Positions 9,329 through 18,053 of a stretch of 64,000 nt of DNA are shown here, in pieces. This stretch comes from Bacteroidota bacterium (GTDB lineage: Bacteria; Bacteroidota; Bacteroidia; Bacteroidales; UBA12481), in contig JABHCC010000023.1 in the NCBI GenBank assembly GCA_018669475.1, positions 62,001 through 126,000 on the forward strand. The letters run 5' to 3'. Under the pieces are notes generated by a model. The model did no database searches. It was not told where the DNA came from and saw only the letters and a program-made list of their open reading frames with translations. Every line of letters begins with the position of its first letter. Position 1 is the stretch's first letter. The position numbers and the translations under genes are program-made.

Positions 9329-11296
9329 ATGCAAGAGAAAGCCAAAATTCTGATTGTTGATGACAAGGTGGGGAATCTTGTTACTCTGGAAAAATTACTT
9401 TCTACCTTTCCTGTAACCATCGTCAGAGCATTGAGCGGAAATGAAGCTCTCCAGCAAACTCTCAATCATCGTTTCGCATTAGCACTAATTGATGTTCAGA
9501 TGCCAGAAATGGATGGATATGAAACGGTAAGTTTTATGCGCAGTAGCCAGGAAACACGTTTCTTACCAATCATTTTTGTTTCAGCCATCTATCGAGAGGA
9601 TTTTCACGTAGTCAAGGGGATAGAATCAGGAGCTGTGGATTTCATTGCAAAACCAATTAATCCGGAGATTCTAAAGGGTAAAGTCAAGATATTTCTTGAA
9701 TTACACGAACAGAAAGCAAATCTGGAGGAAGAGATTAACAAGCGAAGACTTATCCAACAGCAATTGAGTCAGGGAAATGCTTTATTAAAATCATTTTTAC
9801 ACTCCATCCCTGATTTAGTTTTTTATAAAGATTCGATAGGTCGATATATTAATTGTAATTCGAGTTTTGCTGAATTCACAGGATATTCAATTGATGACAT
9901 TATCGGTAAAACAGATCACGAATTATTTCCTGAGAAAATTGCTAATGAATATTCGAGATCTGATAAGGAGGTGATTGACAAAAAGAAAGCTATTATCATT
10001 GAGCATTGGGACACTTTGCCTTCAGGTAAAAGAGCTCTGTTTGAAACTCATAAGAATCCAATATTTGATAGTCACGGAATTTTTATTGGATCAATTGGTA
10101 TAAGCAGAAATATTACACAAAAACATTTTGATAAGGTAGAATTACAGAAGGCTAAAGATGATGCTGAAGCAGCCAATATGGCTAAGTCAATGTTTCTTGC
10201 CAACATGTCGCATGAAATCAGGACACCAATGAACGGAATCATTGGAATGACCGACATTTTACAGCAAACAAAGCTGAGCTCTGAACAACAGGAATTCTTA
10301 AGAATCATTAGTCTTTCTGGTAATAACTTATTAACTATTATAAATGACATTCTGGATTATTCAGAAATTGAATCCGGAGGAATAGTACTTGAACAAATTG
10401 ATTTTAGGCTTAATGACCCTTTTGATGAAACAATAAAGCTGCTAAATTATAAAGCACAGCAAAAAAACATCTCACTTGATTTAACAATGAATGATGATTT
10501 GCCTGAATTCGTAAATGGTGACTCACTTCGAACCAAACAGATCATTATAAACCTTGTCAACAATGCAATAAAATTCACCGAAAAAGGTGGGGTCATGATC
10601 TCTGCAGAATTACTGGAAGATAGCCGAAATAAAGTTAAAGTACTTTTCAAGATTACTGATACTGGAATAGGAATATCGGAAGAAGGCAAACAACGACTTT
10701 TTAAAGCATTCAGCCAAACCGATGCCTCTACCACTCGAAAGTTTGGAGGAACAGGCTTAGGTTTAACCATTTCAAAAAGACTTGTTGAACTAATGGGCGG
10801 TGAAATCGGGGTTGACAGTGATACAGGTGTTGGATCAACTTTTTGGTTTAGTATTTCTTACAACAAAGCCTCCTCGGCAGGGGCCATTGATCCCAATGTT
10901 TCTGATACAAAAAGTAGGGTTAATGATACAATTAAAATCCTGTTAGTCGAGGATAATCCTATAAATCAAAGAGTTGCTGTTTATAACCTGAAGAAGCTGG
11001 GGCATTATGTTGATATCGCTGAAAATGGAGTTGAGGCAGTGGAATTATTTAATCAAAAATCGTACAATCTTGTTTTAATGGATATACAAATGCCAGTAAT
11101 GGATGGGATGGAAGCCACTCAAAAGATCAGAAAATTGGAGAGAAAAAATAAAGCTAACAGAAGTATCCCAATAATTGCTATGACTGCAAATGCAATGAAA
11201 GGTGACAGAGAGCGATTTATAAAATACGGCTTCACTGATTATATTAGCAAACCTTTCAAGAAAATCGACCTAGAACAAGTCTTAAAACTAACATAA
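9329..11296 (+). CDS. Soluble hybrid histidine kinase (REC-PAS-HisKA-HATPase-REC)
   Basis: A 655-aa protein with a receiver (D55), a PAS domain (about 150-275; SIPDLVFYKDSIGRYI through GISRNIT), HisKA (H295 in SHEIRTPMNG, a BarA/ArcB-like box), HATPase (DTGIGI, GGTGLGLT) and a C-terminal receiver (D585). No membrane segment is seen. The PAS domain could bind a small ligand or mediate dimer signalling. It is separated from the preceding kinase by 123 bases and from the following stand-alone receiver by 14. It is part of a four-gene phosphorelay cluster without a dedicated transcription factor. Confidence 0.92.
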   Translation: MQEKAKILIVDDKVGNLVTLEKLLSTFPVTIVRALSGNEALQQTLNHRFALALIDVQMPEMDGYETVSFMRSSQETRFLPIIFVSAIYREDFHVVKGIESGAVDFIAKPINPEILKGKVKIFLELHEQKANLEEEINKRRLIQQQLSQGNALLKSFLHSIPDLVFYKDSIGRYINCNSSFAEFTGYSIDDIIGKTDHELFPEKIANEYSRSDKEVIDKKKAIIIEHWDTLPSGKRALFETHKNPIFDSHGIFIGSIGISRNITQKHFDKVELQKAKDDAEAANMAKSMFLANMSHEIRTPMNGIIGMTDILQQTKLSSEQQEFLRIISLSGNNLLTIINDILDYSEIESGGIVLEQIDFRLNDPFDETIKLLNYKAQQKNISLDLTMNDDLPEFVNGDSLRTKQIIINLVNNAIKFTEKGGVMISAELLEDSRNKVKVLFKITDTGIGISEEGKQRLFKAFSQTDASTTRKFGGTGLGLTISKRLVELMGGEIGVDSDTGVGSTFWFSISYNKASSAGAIDPNVSDTKSRVNDTIKILLVEDNPINQRVAVYNLKKLGHYVDIAENGVEAVELFNQKSYNLVLMDIQMPVMDGMEATQKIRKLERKNKANRSIPIIAMTANAMKGDRERFIKYGFTDYISKPFKKIDLEQVLKLT

Positions 11297-11310
11297 CAGG
11301 CTCTACAACT

Positions 11311-11712
11311 ATGCAATTAAATAAGAAAACACGAGCAGAGGACCTTGATTGGAATGACAAAACTATTTTGGTGGTAGAAGATGTTGAAACCAATCTGCTG
11401 TTTATTCAGGCTGCTATATCAAAGACAGGAATAAATATCATATGGGCCAAAGATGGTATGGAGGCTATTGAGAAAGTACAGACAGAACCTTCAATCAATA
11501 TCGTTCTGATGGATTTAAGGATGCCAAAACTTGATGGCTTCAAGGCAACTGAAGTAATTAAGAACATTCGTAATGAGCTACCAGTTATTGCTCAAACCAC
11601 CTATACAGAAGATTACGACAAAGACAGGGTTTTTGATGCTGGCTGTGATGCTTATCTTGCCAAACCAATCAGACTGGATGCTTTGTTGGAAACTCTGCAG
11701 AAATTTATTTAG
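11311..11712 (+). CDS. Stand-alone receiver (CheY-like) protein
   Basis: A 133-aa single receiver domain with acidic pocket residues in VVEDVETN, phospho-acceptor D68 in LMDLRMPKLDGF and the conserved lysine in AKPIR. No output domain follows. Its N-terminal extension (RAEDLDWNDKTI) resembles the linker leading into the last receiver of the kinase at 7571 (DPDWSNFNL), so it looks like a receiver detached from a hybrid kinase. It may be a diffusible phosphoryl sink or carrier for the kinases upstream. Its end overlaps the convergent OmpA-family gene by 4 bases. Confidence 0.88.
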   Translation: MQLNKKTRAEDLDWNDKTILVVEDVETNLLFIQAAISKTGINIIWAKDGMEAIEKVQTEPSINIVLMDLRMPKLDGFKATEVIKNIRNELPVIAQTTYTEDYDKDRVFDAGCDAYLAKPIRLDALLETLQKFI

Positions 11713-13643
11713 TTTGACTTAATTATTCTAATCTCAGTCCGCCTATTTGTTGCCCGTCCATCGGCAGTATTATTTTCTGCGATCGGTTGTGACGACCCGG
11801 CACCAAAAGCAGCAATCCTGCTTTCGAGTACACCCATCATTACCAGTCTTTTCTTCAAAGCAGCAGCTCTTTCATAGCTCAAGCTTATATTATATTCATC
11901 TGATCCCAGAGAATCAGTATGACCTGAAATCTCTATTTGCAAGCCAATATTGCTGGTCATGAGTTTATATAACTCCAGTATTTCACTCTCAGAGTCCGGA
12001 CTGATCACCGCTGAATCAAATGAAAAGAACAGATGCTCCAATATTTTTTTTTGCCCCTGTTCAACAGGATCAAGATGGATATTCCATGTAAATGATTCAT
12101 TCGCTCTGATAGAATCTATGGGTACAGGTGAAGAATAATACAAGTACCCTGGCTGGCTAACCACAAAGATAGCCGAATGCTTAATTGGAAGGCCAACAAG
12201 GTATTCGCCGGAAACCGGATCAGCCTCTACATTTTGTAAAACCTTACCAAAAGGACTTGTAACTTTAACCCATGCTCCAATTGACTGTTTAGTTTTAGAA
12301 TCTATAACCTTTCCGCTAACATAACCAATAGACTGTGGTTTCAAATCTTCAGGAAATTCAGCCGTATAAATATCCCGATTCATTGTTGAATCACGACTGC
12401 TACTGAAATACCCTACAAGCCCATTACCATCTGTTGTCAAACCAAAATCATCTGCAAATGTGTTTATAGGATAACCCAGATTAACAGGAAGTGTCCAGAT
12501 GAGGCTATCATTCATCCTACTCAGAAAAATATCCATTCCTCCCATACCCACCCATCCAGAGGAAGAAAAATATAGACTTATTCCATCTCCATGTATAAAT
12601 GGCGACATCTCATCTTCATTGGTATTAATATTTGGCCCAAGGTTCTCAGGCTCTTGCCAGCCCCCATCAGAACTAAACTGGCTGGTCCAAATATCCATAC
12701 CACCAAAGCCTCCCGGACGATTAGTTGCAAAAAACAAACTTCTTCCATCTGGGGTTAGACATGGAGTTGATTCCCAATAACGTGTGTTTACAGGGTACCC
12801 AATATTTACTGGGCGTGACCATTCATTATTGATTCTGTATGATGAATAGAGATCACAACCTCCTTTTGAATCAGGCCGATTACATGAAGTAAAAAACATG
12901 AGTCTTCCATCCTGCCGGATGGTTTGTGTTCCCTCATTATGGTTTGTATTCAAAGGTGCGGGTAGTTTTCGTACATTTTCAAATCCATTAGGTCCAAGAA
13001 CTGCTGAAAAAAGATCCTCCTGCTTAGGTTTGTTACCGCTCTCGGTACTATCAACTTCCTGACGAGTAAATACAAGCATTTTTCCGTCCACTGTCAATGA
13101 TGGAAAATACTCTTCATTCATACTATTAACCGCAGAGATCTTTACAACAGGTGGGTCACCAGAGTATTCAGACAACTCCTTTATTGCAAAACTAATTTGT
13201 TGATCCAGATGTATCATTTTCCGTTCAAACAAATCAGAGGTAATGTGGGGTAAATTCTGATATCTAAGTAGGGCTTTGTTGGCAGTTAAATATTGCCCTT
13301 GCTGAATATTTAACTCAGCAATCCGAAGTAAGACCTCCGGGAAACTTATTGAATCGAGTTCAAGAAACTTACAATAGCCTTTAAGTGCCAGGGCTTGATT
13401 TCTCATATCGTCAGCACATTGTCCTAGGAGTAACCAAGCTTTGGGGAAAAGAGGGTATTTTTCAAGCAACTTGCCAGATAAAGTAAGGCAAGTATTCAAT
13501 TCAACCAACTGATAAGCCTCTGTTGCTTCAATATACATTTTTTCAGCTCTACGTGAATGCTTTTTTTGATCCTGACCATTCATCTGGTAAGATCCAAGAA
13601 TAGTAAGGAGAAACAGCATTATTGTGCTAACCAGGGCTTTCAT
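11709..13643 (-). CDS. PorE-like OmpA-family protein (TPR, PD40 propeller, CRD, OmpA)
   Basis: A 644-aa exported protein with a signal peptide ending near SYQMNGQ. Domains in order are TPR-like helices (about 25-145), a WD40/PD40 propeller (about 165-430; repeated DGRxLxF and GGxDI blades), a carboxypeptidase-regulatory-like beta sandwich (about 438-520) and a C-terminal OmpA peptidoglycan-binding domain (about 530-644, ISGHTDSLGSDEYN). This order matches PorE of the type IX secretion system, though similar OmpA/PD40 proteins are common in Bacteroidota, so the specific role is inferred. The start codon is the last ATG of repeat copy B, and queE lies directly upstream. Confidence 0.85.
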   Translation of the reverse strand: MKALVSTIMLFLLTILGSYQMNGQDQKKHSRRAEKMYIEATEAYQLVELNTCLTLSGKLLEKYPLFPKAWLLLGQCADDMRNQALALKGYCKFLELDSISFPEVLLRIAELNIQQGQYLTANKALLRYQNLPHITSDLFERKMIHLDQQISFAIKELSEYSGDPPVVKISAVNSMNEEYFPSLTVDGKMLVFTRQEVDSTESGNKPKQEDLFSAVLGPNGFENVRKLPAPLNTNHNEGTQTIRQDGRLMFFTSCNRPDSKGGCDLYSSYRINNEWSRPVNIGYPVNTRYWESTPCLTPDGRSLFFATNRPGGFGGMDIWTSQFSSDGGWQEPENLGPNINTNEDEMSPFIHGDGISLYFSSSGWVGMGGMDIFLSRMNDSLIWTLPVNLGYPINTFADDFGLTTDGNGLVGYFSSSRDSTMNRDIYTAEFPEDLKPQSIGYVSGKVIDSKTKQSIGAWVKVTSPFGKVLQNVEADPVSGEYLVGLPIKHSAIFVVSQPGYLYYSSPVPIDSIRANESFTWNIHLDPVEQGQKKILEHLFFSFDSAVISPDSESEILELYKLMTSNIGLQIEISGHTDSLGSDEYNISLSYERAAALKKRLVMMGVLESRIAAFGAGSSQPIAENNTADGRATNRRTEIRIIKSN

Positions 13644-13745
13644 CTGTTTATATTTATTCTAATTTACCTGATGTAGCACACATAACAAAATAGAAATCAT
13701 CCTTGAATTTATCAAAATGTTTCTATTTTTTTATGCTCGGTTCAT
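13641..13745 (-). repeat. Dispersed leader repeat, copy B
   Basis: A 105-bp copy, read on the minus strand from 13745 to 13641. It begins ATGAACCGAGCATAA (a Met-Asn-Arg-Ala-stop micro-ORF) and ends AACAGATGAAA, where the ATG is the start of the OmpA-family gene. The queE stop codon TGA overlaps its first bases (TGATGAACC), so the element exactly fills the intergenic space. It shares with copies C and D the blocks ACCGAGCAT and TTGTTATGTG and a T/A-rich tail. Confidence 0.8.
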
Positions 13746-14368
13746 CAGGGTATACCTATATATTTATGTGTTTGAAGTGATAATCTCCATTCAACATTCC
13801 TTTTAACAAACGCTAAAATGTGCGGAAGTATTTTATCTCTTTCGCTCCATTCGGGTTGCAAAAATAATTTAGCCTTAGAATTAACTTTTTCTGCATTCTC
13901 ACGGGCCCATTCAATATCATCAATAGTTTGAATTATAACTTTCAGTTCACCTGCCTTAGCGAAAAATTCAGCTTTAGGAGGATTCCGTCGTTTGGGAGAT
14001 AAGCAGATCCAGTCCCATTTGCCAGACAAGGAGTAAGCTCCTGAAGTTTCAAGAAAAAGGTCTAATCCAGCAGATCTAAATACATCCGTAAGATAATCCA
14101 TATTATAAAGGCTCGGCTCACCTCCGGTAACCACGAGCGATTTAGCTCCTGCATTCAAGGCATTTTGAAGAATTTCATCAACCTTAACTAAGGGATGTCG
14201 ACCAGATTGCCATGAAAATTTTGAATCACACCATGAACATCCAATGTCACATCCCCCTACCCGAATAAAATAAGCTGGCTTTCCTGTTTGAAATCCCTCG
14301 CCCTGAATAGTGTAAAACTGTTCCATCAGTGGGATAAGCTTACCTCCATTAAAAATATCTACAGACAT
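13745..14368 (-). CDS. queE: 7-carboxy-7-deazaguanine synthase (radical SAM)
   Basis: A 207-aa radical-SAM enzyme that converts 6-carboxytetrahydropterin to 7-carboxy-7-deazaguanine for queuosine synthesis. The iron-sulfur motif CxxxCxxC is C40, C44 and C47 (CDIGCSWCDSKFSW). The N-terminal FYTIQGEGFQTG and the C-terminal LQTHKYIGIP are family hallmarks. VTGGEPSLY is the SAM-binding GGE segment. No other queuosine genes lie nearby. A good -7 box precedes it, and its stop codon merges with repeat copy B. Confidence 0.95.
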   Translation of the reverse strand: MSVDIFNGGKLIPLMEQFYTIQGEGFQTGKPAYFIRVGGCDIGCSWCDSKFSWQSGRHPLVKVDEILQNALNAGAKSLVVTGGEPSLYNMDYLTDVFRSAGLDLFLETSGAYSLSGKWDWICLSPKRRNPPKAEFFAKAGELKVIIQTIDDIEWARENAEKVNSKAKLFLQPEWSERDKILPHILAFVKRNVEWRLSLQTHKYIGIP

Positions 14369-14392
14369 AATAATATTACCTGATTATGTATG

Positions 14393-14400
14393 CAAAGATA
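14393..14400 (-). promoter_or_regulatory. Candidate -7 box of queE
   Basis: The minus strand reads TATCTTTG, an exact TAnnTTTG match 24 bases upstream of the queE ATG. A TTTTTG lies upstream, but at about 23 bases, slightly longer than the usual spacing. Confidence 0.5.
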
Positions 14401-14531
14401 ATTGATTTGAAGTGTATCGCTTTCAAAAAGCATTAAGCGAAGTGTAACTTTTTCTGACATACTGTTGCAAATCGGTACATACAAATATCAACCAACAAGT
14501 CTTAATAGCTCATTTTCTGAACGTTACAATC

Positions 14532-14548
14532 TTGGCACAAAAATAGTT
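14532..14548 (+). promoter_or_regulatory. Possible sigma-54-like or -35/-10 promoter for the efflux operon
   Basis: TTGGCACAAAAATAGTT has a perfect sigma-54 -24 half (TTGGCAC), but its -12 half (TAGT) matches TTGC poorly. The same bases can be read as a -35 TTGGCA with TATTAG 17 bases later at 14555-14560. It lies about 90 bases before the adaptor-protein ATG. Both readings are tentative. Confidence 0.25.
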
Positions 14549-14621
14549 AAGTCGTATTAGATAAAAACTGTAACTTATTAAATATATCAGCGTCTTTTAA
14601 CTGACCAATAACTCGTAAAAC

Positions 14622-15872
14622 ATGGACCGAATAATTGAAAATAAAAGTAAAAAACGTCGTAAAATATTGTGGATCTCAGGATCTGTGCTTTTAGTCGCCT
14701 TTGTAGTTTATCAATTAGTATGGGCTGATCATACATCCAAACTAAATGTTGATAAGGATAAATTAACCATTACCACGATAGTGGAGGAAGACTTTCTTGA
14801 CTACATGACTGCAACAGGCACGGTTGAACCTATAGCAACTATATATCTTGATGCAATTGAGGGTGGTCGGGTTGAGAAAATAATGATTGAGGAAGGCAGC
14901 ATGGTTACTGAAGGAGATATAATTCTTCAACTGAGTAATCCGGATCTTAATTTGCGAATCTTAACAAACCAGGCTAATCTGGCAGAACAAGAGAATCGCT
15001 TGCGTGATACTAAGTTACTAATGGAACAACAACGCATCGATTTACGCAGACAGATAATTCAACTGGATTATGATCTCATTAAACTAAAGCGAGAGTATAA
15101 TCGCAATAAGACCTTCATAAAGAAAGGACTCATCTCAGAAGAAGAGTTTCTACTTTCGGAGGATTCATATAATTTGGCAGAACAAACTCTGAAATTGTTT
15201 GAAGAACGCTCAGAGCAAGATTCAATATTCAGAACAACTCAGGTAATAAATCTGGAACAAGCTTTAACCAGGATGCATGACAACCTCTCTTTAGTGAAAG
15301 AAAAACTTGAGAGTTTGAATATTAAAGCTCCTATAAGTGGGCAACTCGGAACTTTAAATGCTGAAATTGGCCAAACTATCACAACTGGTTATCGTGTAGG
15401 GCAGGTTAATGTCCTGGATAGCTACAAAGTCATGGCCCCAATCGATGAGCATTGGATTGATAGAATAAAACATGGCTTACTCGGTACTCTGGATCGGAAT
15501 GACAAAACTTTTGAGTTAAGTATTACTAAGGTTTATCCGGAGGTACGAAATGGACAATTTGAAATTGACATGGAATTCAACAATGAAAAACCCGAAAATA
15601 TCCGTACTGGCCAAACTTATCGAATTCGTGTTGAGCTAGGTAGGCCAAAAATGGCAACACAGGTATTAAAGGGAGGATTTTATTCTACCACTGGTGGACA
15701 ATGGATTTATGTTGTTGATCCATCCGGTGAATTTGCAACAAAGCGAAGCATTTCAACAGGAAAGATGAATCCACGCTATTATGAGATTCTGGATGGATTA
15801 GTGGCCGGTGAGCAAGTTATTATTTCTCCATACGATGGTTTTGGGGATAATGAAAAGCTCATTCTTAAATAG
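14622..15872 (+). CDS. Periplasmic adaptor (membrane fusion) protein of an ABC/TolC export system
   Basis: A 416-aa HlyD/MacA-family adaptor. It has an N-terminal membrane anchor at about residues 14-34, a first lipoyl half (about 65-110, GGRVEKIMIEEGSMVTEGD), a long alpha-hairpin coiled coil (about 115-225), the second lipoyl half (IKAPISGQLG), and beta-barrel and membrane-proximal domains to the C-terminus. Adaptors of this type bridge an inner-membrane transporter and a TolC channel. The next genes are the ATPase (47 bases downstream) and TolC, giving a three-gene operon without an inner-membrane permease. Confidence 0.9.
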   Translation: MDRIIENKSKKRRKILWISGSVLLVAFVVYQLVWADHTSKLNVDKDKLTITTIVEEDFLDYMTATGTVEPIATIYLDAIEGGRVEKIMIEEGSMVTEGDIILQLSNPDLNLRILTNQANLAEQENRLRDTKLLMEQQRIDLRRQIIQLDYDLIKLKREYNRNKTFIKKGLISEEEFLLSEDSYNLAEQTLKLFEERSEQDSIFRTTQVINLEQALTRMHDNLSLVKEKLESLNIKAPISGQLGTLNAEIGQTITTGYRVGQVNVLDSYKVMAPIDEHWIDRIKHGLLGTLDRNDKTFELSITKVYPEVRNGQFEIDMEFNNEKPENIRTGQTYRIRVELGRPKMATQVLKGGFYSTTGGQWIYVVDPSGEFATKRSISTGKMNPRYYEILDGLVAGEQVIISPYDGFGDNEKLILK

Positions 15873-15919
15873 TCTATTCTTTTTGACAAGAACAAAATAA
15901 CCAATAACACACTTTTATT

Positions 15920-16597
15920 ATGATTAAAACAGTTGACCTAACAAAAGTCTTTCGTACTGACGAGGTTGAAACTACAGCTTTAAATGAAGTTTCGATGGAA
16001 ATAAAGCCCGGGGAATTTGTAGCCATTATGGGTCCATCAGGTTGCGGGAAATCCACATTATTGAACATCCTGGGTTTATTAGACAACCCCAGCAAAGGAA
16101 AATTGATATTTAACGGACAGGATGTTTCAAAGTATTCAGAAAAGCAAAGAACAGGGTTAAGAAAATCCAACATTGGCTTTGTATTCCAGAGCTTCAACCT
16201 TATTGACGAATTGAATGTGTATGAAAACATTGAGTTACCATTATTATACCAGAAGATTCCGAGTTCTAAGAGAAAACAAATGGTTGAAGAGGTGATGACC
16301 AAAATGAATATTGTCCATCGCAAAAAGCACTTTCCGCAGCAACTTTCCGGAGGACAACAACAGCGTGTTGCAATTTGCAGGGCTGTAGTAGGTAATCCAA
16401 AACTCATTCTGGCTGATGAGCCAACAGGTAATCTTGACTCAGTTAATGGTGCTGAGGTAATGGATCTTCTTAGCAAGCTCAATCAGGAAGGAACTAACAT
16501 CATTATGGTGACACACTCACCGACTGATGCATCAAGAGCACAACGTATTATTCAATTATTTGACGGTGAAATCGTTACTGAGAACACTGAAAACTAA
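15920..16597 (+). CDS. ABC transporter ATP-binding protein (MacB/LolD type)
   Basis: A 225-aa ATPase with Walker A GPSGCGKST (38-46), Q-loop in FVFQSF, signature LSGGQQQR, Walker B ILADEPTGNLD and switch histidine in VTHS. The sequence belongs to the MacB/LolD/FtsE group, whose partners are FtsX-like permeases. No permease gene follows: the tolC-like gene starts 10 bases after this stop codon. The ATPase must therefore work with a permease encoded elsewhere, or the permease gene has been lost from this operon. Confidence 0.93.
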   Translation: MIKTVDLTKVFRTDEVETTALNEVSMEIKPGEFVAIMGPSGCGKSTLLNILGLLDNPSKGKLIFNGQDVSKYSEKQRTGLRKSNIGFVFQSFNLIDELNVYENIELPLLYQKIPSSKRKQMVEEVMTKMNIVHRKKHFPQQLSGGQQQRVAICRAVVGNPKLILADEPTGNLDSVNGAEVMDLLSKLNQEGTNIIMVTHSPTDASRAQRIIQLFDGEIVTENTEN

Positions 16598-16607
16598 TTA
16601 TCACAAC

Positions 16608-17960
16608 ATGCGTCATAAAACTATATACCTGTGGGCTTTTCTGGTCCTTAGTCCCGGTTTTTTGAATACCGGGTCGATGGCTCAGAAGGCCTGGACGCTA
16701 GAAGAATGCATCCAATATGCCCAGGATCAGAATATCAACATTAAAAGACAGGACTTACTAATACAATCTTCAAAGAGCAATTATCAGACTGCTCATGCAG
16801 GCCGTTTACCAAGAGTCAATGCCTGGGCATCGCATAATCTTAGTTCTGGTAAAACTATTAATATTGAGGACTACACCTATATAAACCGTCAATATCAGGA
16901 TGGGAACTTGGGAATACGTGGAGACATACCATTATTTGAAGGATTTGGTGTATTGAATAGTATTCGACAGCAGAAATTTGCATTTCAGGCCGCAATTCAG
17001 GAATCAGAGAAATTACGAAATAGTATTTCTATACAAGTTACATCTGCATTTCTACAATTATTGTTTGCAAAGGAATTGCTTCAAGTTGCTAAAGAGCAGC
17101 ATAATGTAAGTTTGGAGCAAGTAGAATCTACTCGGATTTTCGTAGAAGGGGGCAGAATGGCCAACTCTACACTTCTGGAAATGCAGGCTCAGGCTGCCCA
17201 GGATATGTTAATTAAAACTCAGGCAGAATCAACTCTTGAAACTTCAAGACTACAACTTGTTCATTTAATGAATCTATCAGATATTACTAGCTTTAGAATA
17301 TCTCATCCTCAGGAACTTGTATTCACAAATTCACCTTTACCAGATCCTGTCCAATTATTCCAAATCGCTGCCAGGGATCTCCCCAGAATTAAAGGCGCTG
17401 AATTAAGAGTTAAATCATCAGAATATGGACTGGCAGCAACAAAAGGATTGTTGTATCCTAGTATTGGACTGGATGGTGTGTATTACTCAAGATATTCAGA
17501 AATGGGTGTAAATCCTCTTGATCCTGTTGGAGTTTATACTAAAGGTCAACAATTATCAGATAATGCATATAAGCAAGTATCTCTAAGCATTAACTTCCCC
17601 ATTCTCAACCAATTTCAGACAAAAAATCGTATTGCACAGGCCAAGATTACCGCTCTTGATGCCAAGCTGGCGCTGGATGCAGAGAAAATTACGCTCCGAC
17701 AAGAGATTCAACAGTCATATACTGATGCCAGAAATGCATGGTCAAAGTATCTGGCATCTGAAGATGCAGTAAATTCAATCCAGCAATCTTTTGATTTTAC
17801 TAAAGAGAAGTTTGATGCCGGCCTTGCAACCAGTGTAGAATACAGTGTCTCGACAAGCCAGTTAATAAAGACCAGATCCCAATTATTACAAGCGAAATAC
17901 GAGTATATTCTACGTTTAAAGATTTTAGATTTTTATCAGGGAAATCCGATTACACTTTAA
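16608..17960 (+). CDS. TolC-family outer-membrane efflux protein
   Basis: A protein of about 450 aa with a signal peptide (MRHKTIYLW through GSMAQ) and two OEP repeats forming the TolC alpha-barrel. WTLEECIQYAQDQNINIKR is a typical opening. I prefer the ATG at 16608 because it gives a proper signal peptide and starts 10 bases after the ATPase stop, whereas an earlier in-frame ATG at 16527 overlaps the ATPase gene. A strong intrinsic terminator follows 21 bases after the stop, closing the operon. The channel would export the substrate of the adaptor/ATPase system. Confidence 0.92.
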   Translation: MRHKTIYLWAFLVLSPGFLNTGSMAQKAWTLEECIQYAQDQNINIKRQDLLIQSSKSNYQTAHAGRLPRVNAWASHNLSSGKTINIEDYTYINRQYQDGNLGIRGDIPLFEGFGVLNSIRQQKFAFQAAIQESEKLRNSISIQVTSAFLQLLFAKELLQVAKEQHNVSLEQVESTRIFVEGGRMANSTLLEMQAQAAQDMLIKTQAESTLETSRLQLVHLMNLSDITSFRISHPQELVFTNSPLPDPVQLFQIAARDLPRIKGAELRVKSSEYGLAATKGLLYPSIGLDGVYYSRYSEMGVNPLDPVGVYTKGQQLSDNAYKQVSLSINFPILNQFQTKNRIAQAKITALDAKLALDAEKITLRQEIQQSYTDARNAWSKYLASEDAVNSIQQSFDFTKEKFDAGLATSVEYSVSTSQLIKTRSQLLQAKYEYILRLKILDFYQGNPITL

Positions 17961-17981
17961 TACTTGTCAAGCAAAAGACTT

Positions 17982-18012
17982 AAGGGTGAATTCGCTGAAT
18001 TCACCCTTTTTT
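17982..18012 (+). terminator. Intrinsic terminator after the tolC-like gene
   Basis: A perfect 12-bp inverted repeat, AAGGGTGAATTC and GAATTCACCCTT, separated by GCT, is followed by a run of six T. It lies 21 bases after the tolC-like stop codon and ends just before the promoter box of the next gene. Confidence 0.9.
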
Positions 18013-18013
18013 C

Positions 18014-18021
18014 TATCTTCG
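18014..18021 (+). promoter_or_regulatory. Candidate -7 box of the esterase-like gene
   Basis: TATCTTCG differs by one base from TAnnTTTG and lies 32 bases before the ATG at 18054, immediately after the T-run of the preceding terminator. No clear -33 element is seen. Confidence 0.35.
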
Positions 18022-18053
18022 CATTCTTAAAGTAAAAAAGCTCACGAATAAAT

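Noticed and set aside
15874-16482. Long 202-codon reading frame antisense to the ABC ATPase gene
   Set aside because: It lies wholly within a clear ATPase gene with Walker and signature motifs, and its translation has no recognisable features.
16527-16607. Upstream ATG for the tolC-like gene
   Set aside because: It overlaps the ATPase gene and would bury the signal peptide; ATG 16608 fits better.
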